The notes: generated by a model from the letters alone, not told the origin. A stretch of DNA of 64,000 nt from Zygaena filipendulae (GCA_907165275.2 OU015654.1:10557501-10621500); one strand, 5' to 3'. Counted from the first letter of the stretch, positions 34,012-45,736 are shown. Numbers and translations: made by a program.

Positions 34012-34753
34012 ATATAGAGCTCCAAAAACCGGCCCCATGGACACTTTTGTATGCAGACGATGTGGTTTTGATAGGGGAATCGTTGCCAGAAATTCAAGTT
34101 ACTTTCAACAGTTGGTGTAAGGCTTTGAAAAGCAGTGGCCTGCGAATAAGTCGCAAGAAAACCGAGTACATGCATTGCAAATTATCTGGCAATGGCAACA
34201 ATACCCAGCCAGCGCCTACTTTAGATGGAGTTCCCCTAAATCAAGTTGAGGAATTTAAGTATCTTGGATCCATAGTCAACCATAAAGCAAGCATAGATAG
34301 AGACCTGGAGAACAGAATCAAGATAGGCTGGTAGAAATGGAGATCTCTTTCTGGGGTCCTCTGTGATTTAAAATTACCTATAAGAACTCTATCGGGGAAT
34401 AAAGAAATGCGAAGAGTAGAGAACGCATGTCACAGAGATAAAAATGCGACTTGATAAAGTTCAAACAAATACATACGAGGAATCTTCAAAGTAGCCAAGG
34501 TACAGCAAAAAATGCAAGAAAACCACCTGCGTTGGTTTGGGCACGTAATGCGCAGAGATGAGGAACATGACAGACAGACAAGTATTGGCAATAAAGGAAG
34601 GCAAAAGAGGAAAGAGGCCGCCCACCATCCAGAATGACATGCTGACGACGGGCTTGACACCGAAATTGATGCAGAATCGCCAAGAGTGGCGTTAAAGTAT
34701 CAGGAGGGCTGACCCCGAACCGGAAACAAGCCAGGGGATTGATGGATTGATTG
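34012..34753 (+). mobile_element. 5'-truncated LINE (RTE-like) with 15-bp target duplication
   Basis: The frame from about 34032 reads PWTLLYADDVVLIGES, the catalytic YADD block of a non-LTR reverse transcriptase, then LNQVEEFKYLGSIV of the thumb region. Later fragments read WFGHVMRRDE and GKRGKRPP. Stops occur (34335 and later) and part of the region between is deleted. The 3' end is a GATTGATGGATTGATTGATA tail. ATAATATAGACTATA occurs at 33997-34011 and 34754-34768, a 15-bp target duplication that fixes both ends. RTE clade is my best guess from the short 3' tail repeats. Confidence 0.85.
34047..34334 (+). pseudogene. LINE reverse transcriptase fragment
   Basis: Ninety-five codons are open, starting at LYADD (TTG, not a real start), with the RT palm motif YADDVVLIGES at the N-terminus. 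The fingers and first half of the palm are missing through 5' truncation, and a TAG ends the frame. It is inactive. The 128- and 76-codon minus-strand frames over 34430-34872 are shadows. Confidence 0.85.
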
Positions 34754-34768
34754 ATAATATAGACTATA

Positions 34769-35102
34769 TGAATAAAGAGTAGGTAATTCAAAAGGAATCG
34801 GCCTGCCGTGCGACCGAAGCGTAGTCGGTGGATTATATAATTTTTTTTTTGTTTTATTAGATCAAACCTCAATTTTTCTACTAAAACAGTGCGGGTCTTT
34901 AAAAAAGTAACTAATAATAATAATAACTACTAACATACTGTGGGCTAACGTCTGGAAATGTAAGATATTTGATTTTATTATTTATTTATTCAAAAGCAAG
35001 ACAGGCTTACAGGTAGTGCCTAATACCCAAATCGTCTCTTGTTATACGAATTGTTTAAATCAAAACATATGTACACTATGGCAAATACAGTCTAAATATT
35101 CC
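34769..35102. other. Intergenic, no feature seen
   Basis: AT-rich spacer between the LINE and a truncated SINE. Confidence 0.4.
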
Positions 35103-35330
35103 CTAATCAAGGGGTTCCGGGTTCGATTCCCGGTGGGGGTGGACTTTGTGCGATGAATACAGGGTTCCATTTTCCAGTCTGGGTGTGTTTATATATCTAT
35201 AGTGTAATATATATAAGTAATTCTATGTAGTATATACCACGTTTGCTTGGTTTCCACGACACAAGCTAATAATAGCTTACTGTGGGATCAAGTAGATCTG
35301 TGTGTTGTGATGTGGATTATTATTTTTATT
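35103..35330 (+). mobile_element. tRNA-derived SINE, 5'-truncated copy
   Basis: It begins in the tRNA-like head at CTAATCAAGGGGTTCCGGGT, keeps the B-box GGTTCGATTCC and the full body, and ends in an ATTATT tail. The A-box is missing, so it cannot be transcribed from its own promoter. Confidence 0.85.
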
Positions 35331-35942
35331 ATTATAGACGGGGACAAGGATTAAGTAAACCCACTAAAGCAGGGTTGATGACAATTTCGTTCTGCCTTTG
35401 AATTATAGTGAGGTCACGTTGGTCTGATTGAAAGCGCACAATCCCTATTCAAGCTTACAGCAGTACAAAACTGTTACATAATACTAGTAAATAAAATATG
35501 AAAACGAAAATGCGAGTATATTACTACTTAAGTAAACTAACTATTGTCAAAACGGCATGTATTTCGGTTAGTTGCGCATATAAAAAAACCGCTAGATAAT
35601 AATAAAGCAATAAGTTAAGTATCTAATTTATAATTTTAATTTATAATTTTTTTTTTTTTTTAGGTACAGATACTACATTATTGCATGGCTTGACTGAGTG
35701 GTTAGTGGCTGATTCATGGTTTCAAAACTAAAAATTTTGCACAAGGCTTTTGTGTAGGGAAGCACCACTAGACTTTTTGGGATTTCAAACCCTAAAGGAG
35801 TAAAAAGGGGTGGAAGTACCTACCGTTAGTTCTTAAGTTAGGCTCATAGGGCACATGTTTTAAGATTTTTTTCAAAGGTTTTTGGAAGTTCAAGTCAGTT
35901 AGCTACGGACGTTATTGTCAAAATGCGTATCTCTATAAATAA
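35331..35942. other. Intergenic, no feature seen
   Basis: No gene. A TTTATAATTT duplication near 35627 and a poly-T run only. Confidence 0.4.
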
Positions 35943-36122
35943 TCCTAAATAATATTACAAATTCTAATATGAGTTTGTTTATTTATTTATTACGCTTTCA
36001 CGCCATAACTACTCGACCGATCATTATGCACAGACGTTGTCTGGGGTACCTACAGATAAAACACAGGCTTTTTGTTCCGGAATTTCTGGGGGAACTTCGA
36101 AATAAATGCAGGGAACAGCTAA
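35943..36122 (+). mobile_element. Helitron, near full length
   Basis: It begins A-TCCTAAATAATATTACAAAT, carries ATTACGCTTTCACGCCATAA, CTCGACCGATCATTATG and TTGTTCCGGAATTTCTGGGG, and ends GGGAACAG plus CTAA before T. CTAA fits the CTRR rule. The frames on both strands here are shadows. Confidence 0.78.
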
Positions 36123-36241
36123 TATGCAGCAAACATCTCCAATTTTTCAATGCCAATTTATAGCTTTCAAAAATCCATCCACCTCCAACTCTAGTCCATC
36201 CAACTATTGAAACGTAGGTACATCTACAATCTATACTAATA

Positions 36242-36378
36242 CTAGCTGTCTCCCGCGATTTCATCCGCGGTATTTTCGGAGTTCCCGCGGGAATTCCGGG
36301 ATAAAAACTATCCTATCTTTTAAGTTGGACCATATTATAAATGGTTACAAAATTTATCAAAATCTGTTGAGTAGTTTC
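36242..36378 (-). mobile_element. Helitron, second subfamily, 5' truncated
   Basis: A-CTAGCTGTCTCCCGCGATTT opens it, and AAACTATCCTATCTTTTAAG and AATCTGTTGAGTAGTTTC follow. The CGTGACACGTG end is missing. Confidence 0.78.
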
Positions 36379-38726
36379 ACTCCCACCATCCTGACTTCTG
36401 CCAGCTTTAATTTCACTATTTACGAAACGTATTCAATAAGATATAATTGATGGCAGAAACGCTAGTACAATTTAATTTTTTTTTTTTAATTACAATTTCA
36501 AAATTATTTATACAACGTGTTAATTAATTAACTGAAAACTAGAAAGTAGTTTGCTCAGAATCAACTAGCGAATCGATTGCACTATGTTTTAATATAGGTT
36601 AAATTTTTTCATTTTTACTAGCCTATGTCTAAATTATTTATAATACAATATATGGCGCGTACGCCGCTCGCAGCAAAAAAAATCGAACTGGTAGGCGCGG
36701 GCGTAGCGCTTGGAATTTCGTAGATAGGTCACTTCTAAACTAATGTTGAATAACTTTTAAAGTATAAATTTTTTCGACATAAAATATATTTTAATCATAT
36801 TATTGTTTATTTTTTTAAATGGGGTGTATCAAGTCCAGACTACATTACGTCTTGGAATCAACGACGCCGACGATGAAATCATATACCTAAATTGCCGCCA
36901 GCTCCGTAGCTAAGTAGCTATATGTATACTTAAGATATTTTGCTACACTACCGCATTGGTCCTAACTGTAAAGATAGTTGTAAAGTGATTTTTAAATAAA
37001 TAAATAAATTTTTGTGTATAGGTATACATGCTCCACTTATTTTGGACCATGTAGCGTGATGATGTCTAAGCATTATTATTGTACTTACATAAAAATAAAA
37101 TTTACTGTCTGCGATAAAAACTTTTTCTGATAATTATCTACCTATAGTGTCAACCGTCAACACAATCATACCCTTTAACATCTACAACTAGGGGCTAATA
37201 AAACAAGCTGTCAACACCTCTAGCTGTTAATGTCGACCAATATACGAGCTGCGACAAACAAAGAAATTTAAAATGTAAAAGTAACTCGTATATAAATTAC
37301 ATTTTCCGAAACATCAAACGTCGCGAGCGGAAATGAAATTGGGGTAGGTACATAAATAAATCTATAGGTACGTCACAGCATCAATGGAGCTCTACCGAAC
37401 CCAATAGGTAGGTACTTAACGTTGAACGAAAGATTCGGACTCATTTCCATACTTTATTGGAATCTTTGTTACCAAAATGTATTCTACTTTCAGGTCTCAC
37501 TTTTTTAAATACAGTTAAGACACTATTTAAACGGATTCTAGAAAGCCTCAAAAATTATGAAGTAAATACTCTTTATTGAACAGTGAACACCATAAAAAAA
37601 AAAACAAAAAACCTATTTTTACGACAAAGTGTAACACCAGGAACGAACTCCTCCAGAAAATTACTAATATCTTTATTGTTTTATCTTAGATAGATTGGAG
37701 ATATCCATACCTACTACCTATATTAACGCAAAATGTGTCTATCGGTTACCTTTTAACGGTGAAACCCCTAATTCTACTTTTTTATTATTTGATACTAACC
37801 TATAGACATACAGATAAGCTTAATCTTCGTGGAAGGACAACCTACTCCATTTTTTGTAACTCCTTAGGGAGTTCCATCTCCCAAGCATAATGTCTTTGTC
37901 TTAAGCATACAAAGGGCAAGATTGTCTGTACTAGCATAAATGAAAGGTTTACCTTTAAGATTTTCCTTTTTTGCCGTAGATAGCATGCCTAGCCTAAAAT
38001 AACATGCAGCCCATGTAGGTATAATTTAGTGAGTAGGTAGTTTTGGTGTCTTTGTGTAGTTACAAGTAGATAACATGATAGGTACTTTCAAGTTGAGCCA
38101 GATGAAAATACGAGTACCTATAGGTATATTTATACAAAATACCTACACACACTCTACTTCGTTATGCAACATTCTTTTGGCAAAATATATCACGTAAACA
38201 GTAACTTTCAGTTTGATTCGCCAACCGCGTTATTGTATGAACTTGTAGAAATCTAAGCGCATTTGAAATATAAGCACCTACTTCACATAAATAAATCACG
38301 CTTTTTTGTTTCGGATGGAAGTTCAAGCACGGTAAATAATAAATATATGGTTCAAGGCTCCGCTCCCTAAAATACCGTGAAACCACAGATAATCTAATAC
38401 TATACCTACTGGTTTTGTGACAGTTTTGTTACAAAAACTATAGCATTTTTTTACAGTAGAAAAACAGTATCATACGTATTATAGGTAATTCTAAACCTAC
38501 AAGAGAAGTAATTTGGTTTTAATTTCAATCTATTCTAATTAAAATAGACAAGGAAAAAAATGTGGAATAGGTATCTCTCTATTTTTACCAGTTCTTAAAA
38601 TAATTGACAATTTATAATATTCTCTAATTTCAAAAAGTGACATCGAAACTATTTAAATAATTGAAGCGGTTTCAAAAAATACTGTACCTACTCATCAAAA
38701 AGAACTAATGGAATACAGACTCCGTC
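36379..38726. other. Intergenic, no gene seen
   Basis: Over 2.3 kb without a supported coding region, mostly AT-rich with scattered TAGGTA strings. The 74-codon minus-strand frame at 38162-38386 has no recognisable domain. Confidence 0.4.
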
Positions 38727-39096
38727 TTTTTTTTTTTTTTTTTATGTCATAGGGGGCAAACGGGCAAGTGGTACACCTGATGGTAAGTGATTACCGCCGC
38801 CCATAGACATCTGCAACACCAGAAGGCATGCAGGTGCGTTGCCAACCTGGAATGGGGATGGGAACTGACTTTCAAGTGAGGCTGCCGGAACACACCGTTA
38901 GGTGCTTGGCGACAGATTTGCAACTTGAAGGTGGTAGCTAGCCAGCCGGGCACTAGAGAGCGCCCTACCACCATGCTATGGTTTCCTCACGATGTTTTCC
39001 TTCACCGACAGCTCAAGCTCATTGTTAGGATTTGAACCTACACCTTGCGGCGTTTAATCCGAACGCACTAACCACTGAGCTATCATCGCTGTCTCC
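38727..39096 (-). mobile_element. tRNA-derived SINE, second family
   Basis: On the minus strand it starts with a tRNA-like head: A-box TAGCTCAGTGGTT and B-box GGTTCAAATCC. A body follows with CGGTGAAGGAAAACATCGTG and CATGGTGGTAGGGCGCTCTC, ending in poly-A (the poly-T at 38727-38743). ACAGACTCCGTC and ACAGATTTCGTC (38715-38726, 39097-39108) form an imperfect target duplication. The 75-codon frame inside it is a shadow. Confidence 0.88.
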
Positions 39097-40524
39097 ACAG
39101 ATTTCGTCATAGGTTTTTTTCGTCGCTAATAATTTTAGGTGTCTTGGGTGTCTTAGGTATACAATAGTTTAATAGTACCTATTCATGTACTAGATAAGTC
39201 TAGTATATTGATACCTACTATAAAAAAATTTGATTTTAAAAACTTTTTGATAATATCTCTTTTTTGAAAGGTCCCTCAAATTAGCAGAGCGAACCATAGG
39301 TACATAGAAAAACCATTAGCGGACCCTGGAGCCTTAAGCAGAAATTAATAGGTTATAGTAATAGAGATTATTTTGTCGGTAGCATAGATGTGAAATAAAC
39401 ACAGAGACTCGAATGTGTAATCAGAGATGCTATAGACTATAGAGTATCCAATATCAAACAGCCTCCATGCCCTAGGCCACAGTCTAATTCAGACCAAGCA
39501 TGTGCATTCTACGATCTCCCAATTATAATAATTTGAAGTCAATTTACATGATTATGATATAACAGAAAATCTAAATGAAAAGAGGTTATACTTATTAAGT
39601 ATTAAATAGGAAAAGTTTGAATGGAGATGAATGAAATTGTTGCAGATATTATTATAATTACCTACTCATTAAATGAGAACACATAATATGATATATTATG
39701 ATCGAAATGAAATCGAAATGAACATTTTATTTTTTTCTCCTCTATGTTTTTTACACACACATTTAATCACCAATCGATGTGATTAAATATAATTCCTACA
39801 GGACTCTGATATTTGAAGCAGACTGTAGGCCTTCTCTTGCTGCCTCCCCGGGGAGGCAGCAGAGGTGACTGCTTCGGGGCAGAGCCCCCTACAGGGGCAA
39901 TCTCGACGCAGATTTTTTCATTTGCTAGTTTTCAATCACAAACCCGTGCAAGGGTTCTTCAAGGTCCCAAGCGTTACAATAAATTTATTTATGGTTTTTA
40001 TCGTTCTTTTTTTTATTGCTCATTCGAATACATTGTGTTAATAAATCATATAGGTATAACGATACTTTTTTGCTTAACGATTTTTTTTTACTGGTAAAGT
40101 ACAAATCTCTACGTATTTGTTGGTTATAGGAGAACGTTACTTTTTGGTATTGGTGTGAGAAACTTAGCTCAGACTAAATCGTTTAAATGAGAGAAATGTA
40201 CCTATTCCACCCTTATGATTTATATAATAAGTAATGGCTGTTGTATTATCTATACGTATAATTGCGAAAATACCATTTGAATGCTAAAAATATCGATGAG
40301 AGCTCGAGGTCATTCATGTGAAACTTTAGTTCAGGATTTTTCAATTTGTTATTGCAATCCCAACTAGCAAGAACTTGGCTTATAAAGCCAAAAATAATAT
40401 TCTTATAAAAGCCCTATTATCGCTAATAAGGGTAGGTATATACCATACAAAAACATGAATGTAAAAAAAATATCGTAGTTTTCTACGTAGAAAATATTTT
40501 TATCCGAACTACTCTTATTCCGAT
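39097..40524. other. Intergenic, no gene seen
   Basis: A 94-codon plus-strand frame (39813-40097) begins beside a perfect 24-bp GC palindrome at 39838-39861 (arms TGCTGCCTCCCC) and shows no domain. It reads like low-complexity translation of AT-rich DNA in its second half. Confidence 0.4.
39838..39861. repeat. Perfect GC-rich 24-bp palindrome
   Basis: Twelve bases (TGCTGCCTCCCC) are directly followed by their exact complement, with no spacer. Confidence 0.9.
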
Positions 40525-40875
40525 CTAAAGCTTGTCTGCAAAACAATTCGTACGAATCGTTATGCAGAGATCAAGCGAGAAGAATAAATATCTGCAAACT
40601 CGACTCAGTGAATACTTAATCTGTCTGTATCTAGATTCTACTAGGAAAACAGTATCATTTCCAATATCCCATAATCCTCGAAAATTGACAATATTGAAAT
40701 CTAAAATTAAACTTAACAAAAAATTAAAACCGACTTTAAAACACACAAAAATGCACTCAGATTACAAATGTAAAGTCTGCTCCCACCACAATTCAGTCAC
40801 GAGCGGGCTTTACTGACTTCAAACCGATCAGTTAGTTAGACATTTATTTTTTAACTTTTCGATGTCGGTTTTAAT
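40525..40875. other. Unidentified segment with overlapping small frames
   Basis: A 94-codon plus-strand frame (40532-40816) and a 73-codon minus-strand frame overlap. The former has a CxxC pair near its end, but I do not recognise it. AACCGACTTTAAAACACA and a TCGGTTTTAATT tail suggest a repeat with partly inverted ends. Confidence 0.3.
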
Positions 40876-40917
40876 TTTTTTTTAATTTTTTTTTGCTTTT
40901 AAATAGGTTGGTTTATC

Positions 40918-41020
40918 TATACTAATATTATAAAGAGAAAAGATTTGATTTTTTATTTGTTTCCGGAATTCCCGCAGGCACTCCGAAATTATCGCGGGTA
41001 AAACTGCGCGGAACAGCTAT
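40918..41020 (+). mobile_element. Helitron with internal deletion
   Basis: The 5' end TACTAATATTATAAAGAGAA joins directly to TTCCGGAATTCCCGCAGGCA and the hairpin region GCGGGTAAAACTGCGCGG. About 100 bp of the middle is missing. Confidence 0.7.
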
Positions 41021-41084
41021 TCTTAAAAAAAATCATCCACATAAAGTTTTGGGACGGAGCTCATATTATATTACAGCGCAATCT

Positions 41085-41385
41085 CCTTTTGCATACCTTC
41101 TACACGTTGGCAGGGGTACAGAGAAGGACAAAGGGCACTTTTTGTTCCGGAATTTCCGCGGGATCACCGTATTTCCCGCGGGTAAAACCACGGGGGAACA
41201 GCTATCTCTGGATCTACTGAACCGATTTTGAACATTATTTCACTTGTAGGAAGCTACAGTGATACTGAGTGACGTGCTTTTTATCCCGGAATTCCCGCGG
41301 GAACTCCGGAGTTTGTAAGTTTGTAGGGGGTAATCTCTGGATATAATACTGAACCGATTTAAAAAAAACTTCACTTTTACGGAGT
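41085..41385 (+). mobile_element. Two joined Helitron 3' parts
   Basis: The first part (41085-41204) has GGGTACAGAGAAGGACAAAG and CCGCGGGTAAAACCACGG followed by GGGAACAGCTAT. A third-subfamily segment follows directly (GGATCTACTGAACCGATTTT, then TTTTTATCCCGGAATTCCCG). The second then passes into a repeated GTAGGGGGTAATCTCTGGAT. Confidence 0.65.
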
Positions 41386-41777
41386 ATCTAAATAAAAACG
41401 ACGTATAAATTATAAACAAAATTGTAGGTTAGAATAATGTTAGTTGTTCCCTAAATACAACGTCCACTAAATTGATCGCTATCTGATCTAGAATTAGCAT
41501 TTATATTGGCCTAGCCGTAAATCTCAACAGTACGTCATATTAACGCCTCGGACATGGAAGTTTAAATAAATATCCGGATAGTGGCGCTTGAGTATTCAAA
41601 ACTAGACAGTCATGATAACTTTGTTAATAATTAATTTTTCATCCTATTTCTTTTCTACTGACATGAGAAAATTTGTGAAGATGTTTAGATGTTTGTCACA
41701 CGGAACCAGAATCCTAATATGGTCTCCATTAAATATATTTAATAGATACATACTTACTTTTTATTCCATCCCATTAT
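41386..41777. other. Intergenic, no feature seen
   Basis: No supported gene. The 80-codon frame at 41612-41854 runs into a Helitron. Confidence 0.4.
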
Positions 41778-42020
41778 TGAACTGTTCCCGTGGTTTCACT
41801 CGCGTTAATTTGGGAGTAGCTGTGGGAATTCCGGGAACAAGTAACTACCGTTAGGCTTTCACGCCTCTTAACTACTCAACCTATCATTATGAAATTTTGC
41901 GTAGATACACGTTTTCAGGGGTCAGGAGGTTTTCGAAATACTTATGTAATTCTGGGATAAAAAGTATTTAATCCCAGAATTATTCCAAAACTAACGCGGG
42001 TACATAAGACCCCGGGGTAT
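41778..42020. mobile_element. Rearranged Helitron pieces
   Basis: A reversed 3' end (TGTTCCCGTGGTTTCACTCG) is followed by forward 5' sequence (AGGCTTTCACGCCTCTTAAC, CTATCATTATGAAATTTTGC) and a degraded core (AACTAACGCGGGTACATAAG). The pieces are in opposite orientations. Confidence 0.6.
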
Positions 42021-42699
42021 ACCTACACTCTACAGTTAGATAGTCTATAATAAGTTTCCTCATGCGAACACTAATTCTAACTCTCTACAATCTACATAGT
42101 TACCTAATTACATTTATCATAGGTATATCTAGATATTAAAATTAAACTTTATTGTTTGCCTTTATTATATTCCCCTTAGAGACACAGCGTTAATTAATCT
42201 AGGACGTTTGACATGGTTGTAGGCTTCTGCCGTCTCACCAACATGGTTAGGTAAATATAACGTATCTACTGACAAAGTAGGAAGTTACGTACAATAGTAT
42301 CTACATATCTATCTATAGATAATGAACTACGTTTAAACGATTAATTATATTAATATATATATCATCACCATCCATTGTTAAGTAGCTTTAGTGTTGCTGT
42401 GTCGGTTAAAGCAGTACCAAACACTCATTTTTCATTGCCTGAAAACACGGATAAAACGACGTTTTCTAAAAATGAAACGCAGCTAGATCGATTAATCGCC
42501 CCCGAAGCCCCCTGCATACTAAATTTCATGAAAATCTTTGTAGCCATTTCCGAGATTCAGATCGTTAAACTGTGATGATAAAAATATGTAGGTACCTATC
42601 TACTTACGTAGGTACAAACTGTAAAATTACCAAAAAAAATACCGAGCAAACCTTATATAACTAACAGAGGACCAGGTGCTATTTATATAACTAACAGAG
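42021..42699. other. Intergenic, no gene seen
   Basis: CTATTTATATAACTAACAGA-type sequence is duplicated at 42655 and 42681. The 66-codon frame 42375-42575 is unsupported. Confidence 0.4.
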
Positions 42700-42775
42700 G
42701 ACATAAATTACTTTTATCCCGAAATTCCTGTGGAAACTCGGGATTTGAAGTGGGTGAAACCGCGGGCCATGACAA
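42700..42775 (+). mobile_element. Helitron 3' fragment
   Basis: GACATAAATTACTTTTATCC, CGAAATTCCTGTGGAAACTC and GTGGGTGAAACCGCGGG, without the CTAG terminus. Confidence 0.65.
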
Positions 42776-42989
42776 CGTGTATAAACGCAAAATTAGAAGG
42801 AAAGATAGAATTTAAAGAAAACGCATTTTATTTGGAAGTATGTTTGGGTTGATGTTTCAGGATTGTACGCACCTACCTACTTTGCGATCGGGTACCTTAC
42901 TCAGTACGTAAATACTTCTTTAGGTAATAATAAAGTTATAACTTAATTGTGGTTATGCCTTTTGCATTTCGTCGTTTTTTTCCTTAAAA

Positions 42990-43140
42990 CTAGCTGTTCC
43001 CCGCAGTTTCCACGTTATTTTCGGAGATCCCGCAGGAATTCTGGGATAAAAGTACCCTATATTCTTTTCTGTACCCCTGACAACTTGAGCCGTTAAGACG
43101 TGAAAGCGTAGGTAACAAACAAACAAACTCATTTTGTACA
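42990..43140 (-). mobile_element. Helitron, reverse
   Basis: CTAGCTGTTCCCCGCAGTTT, AGGAATTCTGGGATAAAAGT, ACCCCTGACAACTTGAGCCG and ACAAACAAACAAACTCATTT. The right end lacks the GA-T boundary. The 83-codon minus-strand frame here is a shadow. Confidence 0.8.
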
Positions 43141-43296
43141 GACAAACTCAACTGATACAGACTAGTAGGTAGGTACGAGTGCGACTTTGTAATTGATACT
43201 ACCAAATCAACTCTGATTCTGAAATTAATGTGAAATTGCAACAGAATGGAGCCCGCACTTGGAATGTTTCACGAAGTTGCTTAGTTTATTAATTTA

Positions 43297-43484
43297 CTAG
43301 CTGTTCCCCGCGGTTTCGGAGTTCCCGCGAGAGTTCCGGTATAAAAAGTATCTGTACCCTCTCTGTATAACTGACAACGTGTAGATTTATCAAATTTCAT
43401 GATGATCGGTTGAGCCGTTAAGGTAACAGGTTGAAAGTGTAACAAGCAAACAAACTCACTTTCTCATTTATAATAGTAAAAGGA
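43297..43484 (-). mobile_element. Complete short Helitron, first subfamily
   Basis: CTAG at 43297-43300 follows A, and the 5' end (minus strand TCCTTTTACTATTATAAATG) ends at 43484 before T. The body has the GATGATCGGTTGAGCCGTTA block. Confidence 0.85.
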
Positions 43485-43793
43485 TTTAAACGTTACTTGC
43501 CAAACAGATAGCGGTGAGTTTATTTCAAATTACTGTAGACCCAAATAGGTAGATACTTTAATAAAAGAGTATAATCTGCGTGTCTGTTCACGTTAATCTC
43601 CGGAACTATTGAACGGATTATCATGGGGTTTTCACAAGTAGATTATGCAATAAAGTTATAGGCTTTGTGTCATTTAAATCTGATGTCAAAAAAAAGTTGT
43701 TATATAAAAGAGTTTCTCATGTTTGTCACCACAAAAACCTATGCATTGTGAATCTGAAAGAGAACTTCGGGAACGATGTCCTAGTGAACTTAC
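43485..43793. other. Intergenic or intronic, with a repeat remnant
   Basis: The segment 43557-43680 carries CTGCGTGTCTGTTCACGTTA and TTGAACGGATTATCATGGGG, a relic of the second Helitron-like family. If the exon at 43794 is real, this is the start of its intron. Confidence 0.4.
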
Positions 43794-44060
43794 CCGACTG
43801 AGTCTGGCTGCGGCGGCGGCGAAGGCGACCCGCCAAATTGAAGCTAGCACCGTACACACAATACACGGATAGCGGGGCTCCACGATCGATATACGTATTA
43901 GCACACTACACCGCGGAGCGCGCGACGCGCGGCGTCCGAACGCACGCTCCTGCCACGCAGAATATTGTCAAGACAGTTATTAATTTACGCACACGGCAGT
44001 CCACTCATGAGAAAAGCAACCCGAGACGACCGCAGCGCTCGAAACCTTAATACTTCCCTT
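43794..44060 (-). promoter_or_regulatory. Candidate non-coding first exon and promoter
   Basis: A GC- and CpG-rich block in AT-rich DNA ends, on the minus strand, in CAGTCGG followed by GTAAGTTC (donor GT at 43793-43792), an excellent 5' splice site. The frame through it has no ATG (only GTG), which fits a 5' untranslated exon. Farther upstream on the minus strand lie ATTGG (CCAAT-type) and TTCAGT (initiator-like) near 44086-44101. The rest of the gene would lie to the left, possibly beyond the window, making the repeat-rich DNA there intronic. This is an inference from composition and one splice site; no protein supports it. Confidence 0.4.
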
Positions 44061-45107
44061 CGCTGCAAATATTAAGTGACACAGCCGCCTACTGAACCAA
44101 TCGAGTGTTCCACCCGAGCTTAACATGGTCACAAGTCTTACATTATTTTACTATCACAATCTATAAATTCAACTGTACACGCGATCACCAAAACCCAATT
44201 TAGCTTTTGAGTCCACTTTTGTCGATTTATACATGTTAAGAAATCAAAATAAGAAGGAGAGCTTATAATTCTGAGCAACGCGTCTACCGAATACCGATTT
44301 CAAAATAATCTGCACAGTAGATATAGGGACAGGAACACAGGAGTCGTGTAATAATAAAAGCTTTACTTGCGTGGGGATGGTGCGGAGGGTGCATTGTGCA
44401 TCGGCGAATTTAGGAAGGGCCCGGACCCAGGGCCCTTGTTGGTTCCCCCTCCACTTGCGCAAGATGCGAACCAGTTTGGATTTTTGTGAACTTACCGCTT
44501 AATACCGTTTCGAAAAAGGGTATTTCATCCCACCGTGTCCCGTTTTAGACCGGTACCCTATTGTTGAATTGAGTCGTGACCGATCACAACGAACATGTGA
44601 AGTTCGAACTTCAATGAATATAAGTACTTAGGTACATTAGATAAAAATAATAAAGATGTTTGCAAGTGCAGAATCAGAAAAAAAATTGCCTTATTTAAAT
44701 CGTAGCGACGCTGGCTCTGTGCTAAAGCGAGGCTGGATAAAGCCGCGTCTGCTTGGGATAGATAGATTGAATCACAGCGAGCGTCGAGATTTTGTTATTA
44801 TTATGAACTGTTTGAAGTTTTTGACGACGATGCACGATGCGATGTCGCCAGAGAATTTCAATTTAGCCAGTCACAATGCCTCCGTATATTTGTAACGTAT
44901 TTTTGTCACATATTGTTTTCGCTTTATCGACGCGAGTCCACTTGACATTCTATCATCTTGTTGACTTCCATTCATCACTTATCAAACGTTTTAGCTAAAT
45001 TGAACGTATGTAGCCATCTACTGTTATTTTGTTGTGCAATATTACTCAATAAGAGTAACATTTTTTTTGTATGAAATATATTACACAAAAATAATTACTT
45101 ACGTTAA
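44061..45107. other. Intergenic with unassigned small frames
   Basis: A GC patch at 44360-44470 (GGAAGGGCCCGGACCCAGGG) is unexplained. The 79-codon frame 44656-44895 (starts MFASAESEKKLPYLN) has a balanced composition for a short frame but no recognisable domain. It could be an exon or chance. Confidence 0.3.
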
Positions 45108-45314
45108 TCCTACTAATATTATAAATGTGAAAGTGTGGATGTTTAGATGTTTGGATGTTTGTTACTCGATCATGCAAAAACGGCTGAACGGATTTAAATG
45201 AAATTTGGCATGCACGTTTTCAGTGGTACAGAGAAGGATATAGGGTACTTTTTATCCCGGAATTCCCGCGGGAACTCCGAAATTACCGCGGGTGAAACCG
45301 CGGGGCACAGCTAG
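45108..45314 (+). mobile_element. Complete short Helitron, reference copy
   Basis: Inserted between A (45107) and T (45315). It begins TCCTACTAATATTATAAATG and ends with the hairpin CCGCGGGTGAAACCGCGG, then GGCACAG and CTAG. At 207 bp it has no coding capacity, so it depends on a Rep-helicase from another element. It is the cleanest copy here and the one that defines the family boundaries. Confidence 0.92.
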
Positions 45315-45358
45315 TTTAAAATAAATGATGTTACATGCGCTTTTTCATATCTATCCAC

Positions 45359-45684
45359 ACATGGACGTACCAAGGGGACAGGGAGGGGCAGCTGTCCCCC
45401 TGGATCTTGTTAACATCCCTACTAAATATCTACTTTTGTCGATAAAAGTTAAGAAAAAGAACTTTTTGCCATTTGCAGTACAATACAGGTATAAATTTAA
45501 CTTTCAAAATAGCTATTAATTAAAGAATTTATATAAAAAACCTCTTTTAATTATGTTTATTTGACTAGGTGCTTATAAAAAATCTGATCTGCCCCCCTGG
45601 CCCAGAACCAATCTGATTTGTCCCCTCTGGCACAGAACCAATCTGATTTGCCCCGTCTGGCCCAAAACCTGGGTACGCCCATGT
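45359..45684. mobile_element. TIR element with internal 30-bp minisatellite
   Basis: The ends ACATGGACGTACCAAGG and CCTGGGTACGCCCATGT are 17-bp inverted repeats with two mismatches. Inside, AATCTGATTTGCCCC-type units with CCCAGAACC recur at 45581, 45610 and 45640 (29-30 bp period). The 64-codon frame at 45325 is a shadow. Confidence 0.6.
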
Positions 45685-45736
45685 AATCACACCTTTGTGC
45701 TTTTGTTTCTAATAAATAATTAATTATAATACATTA

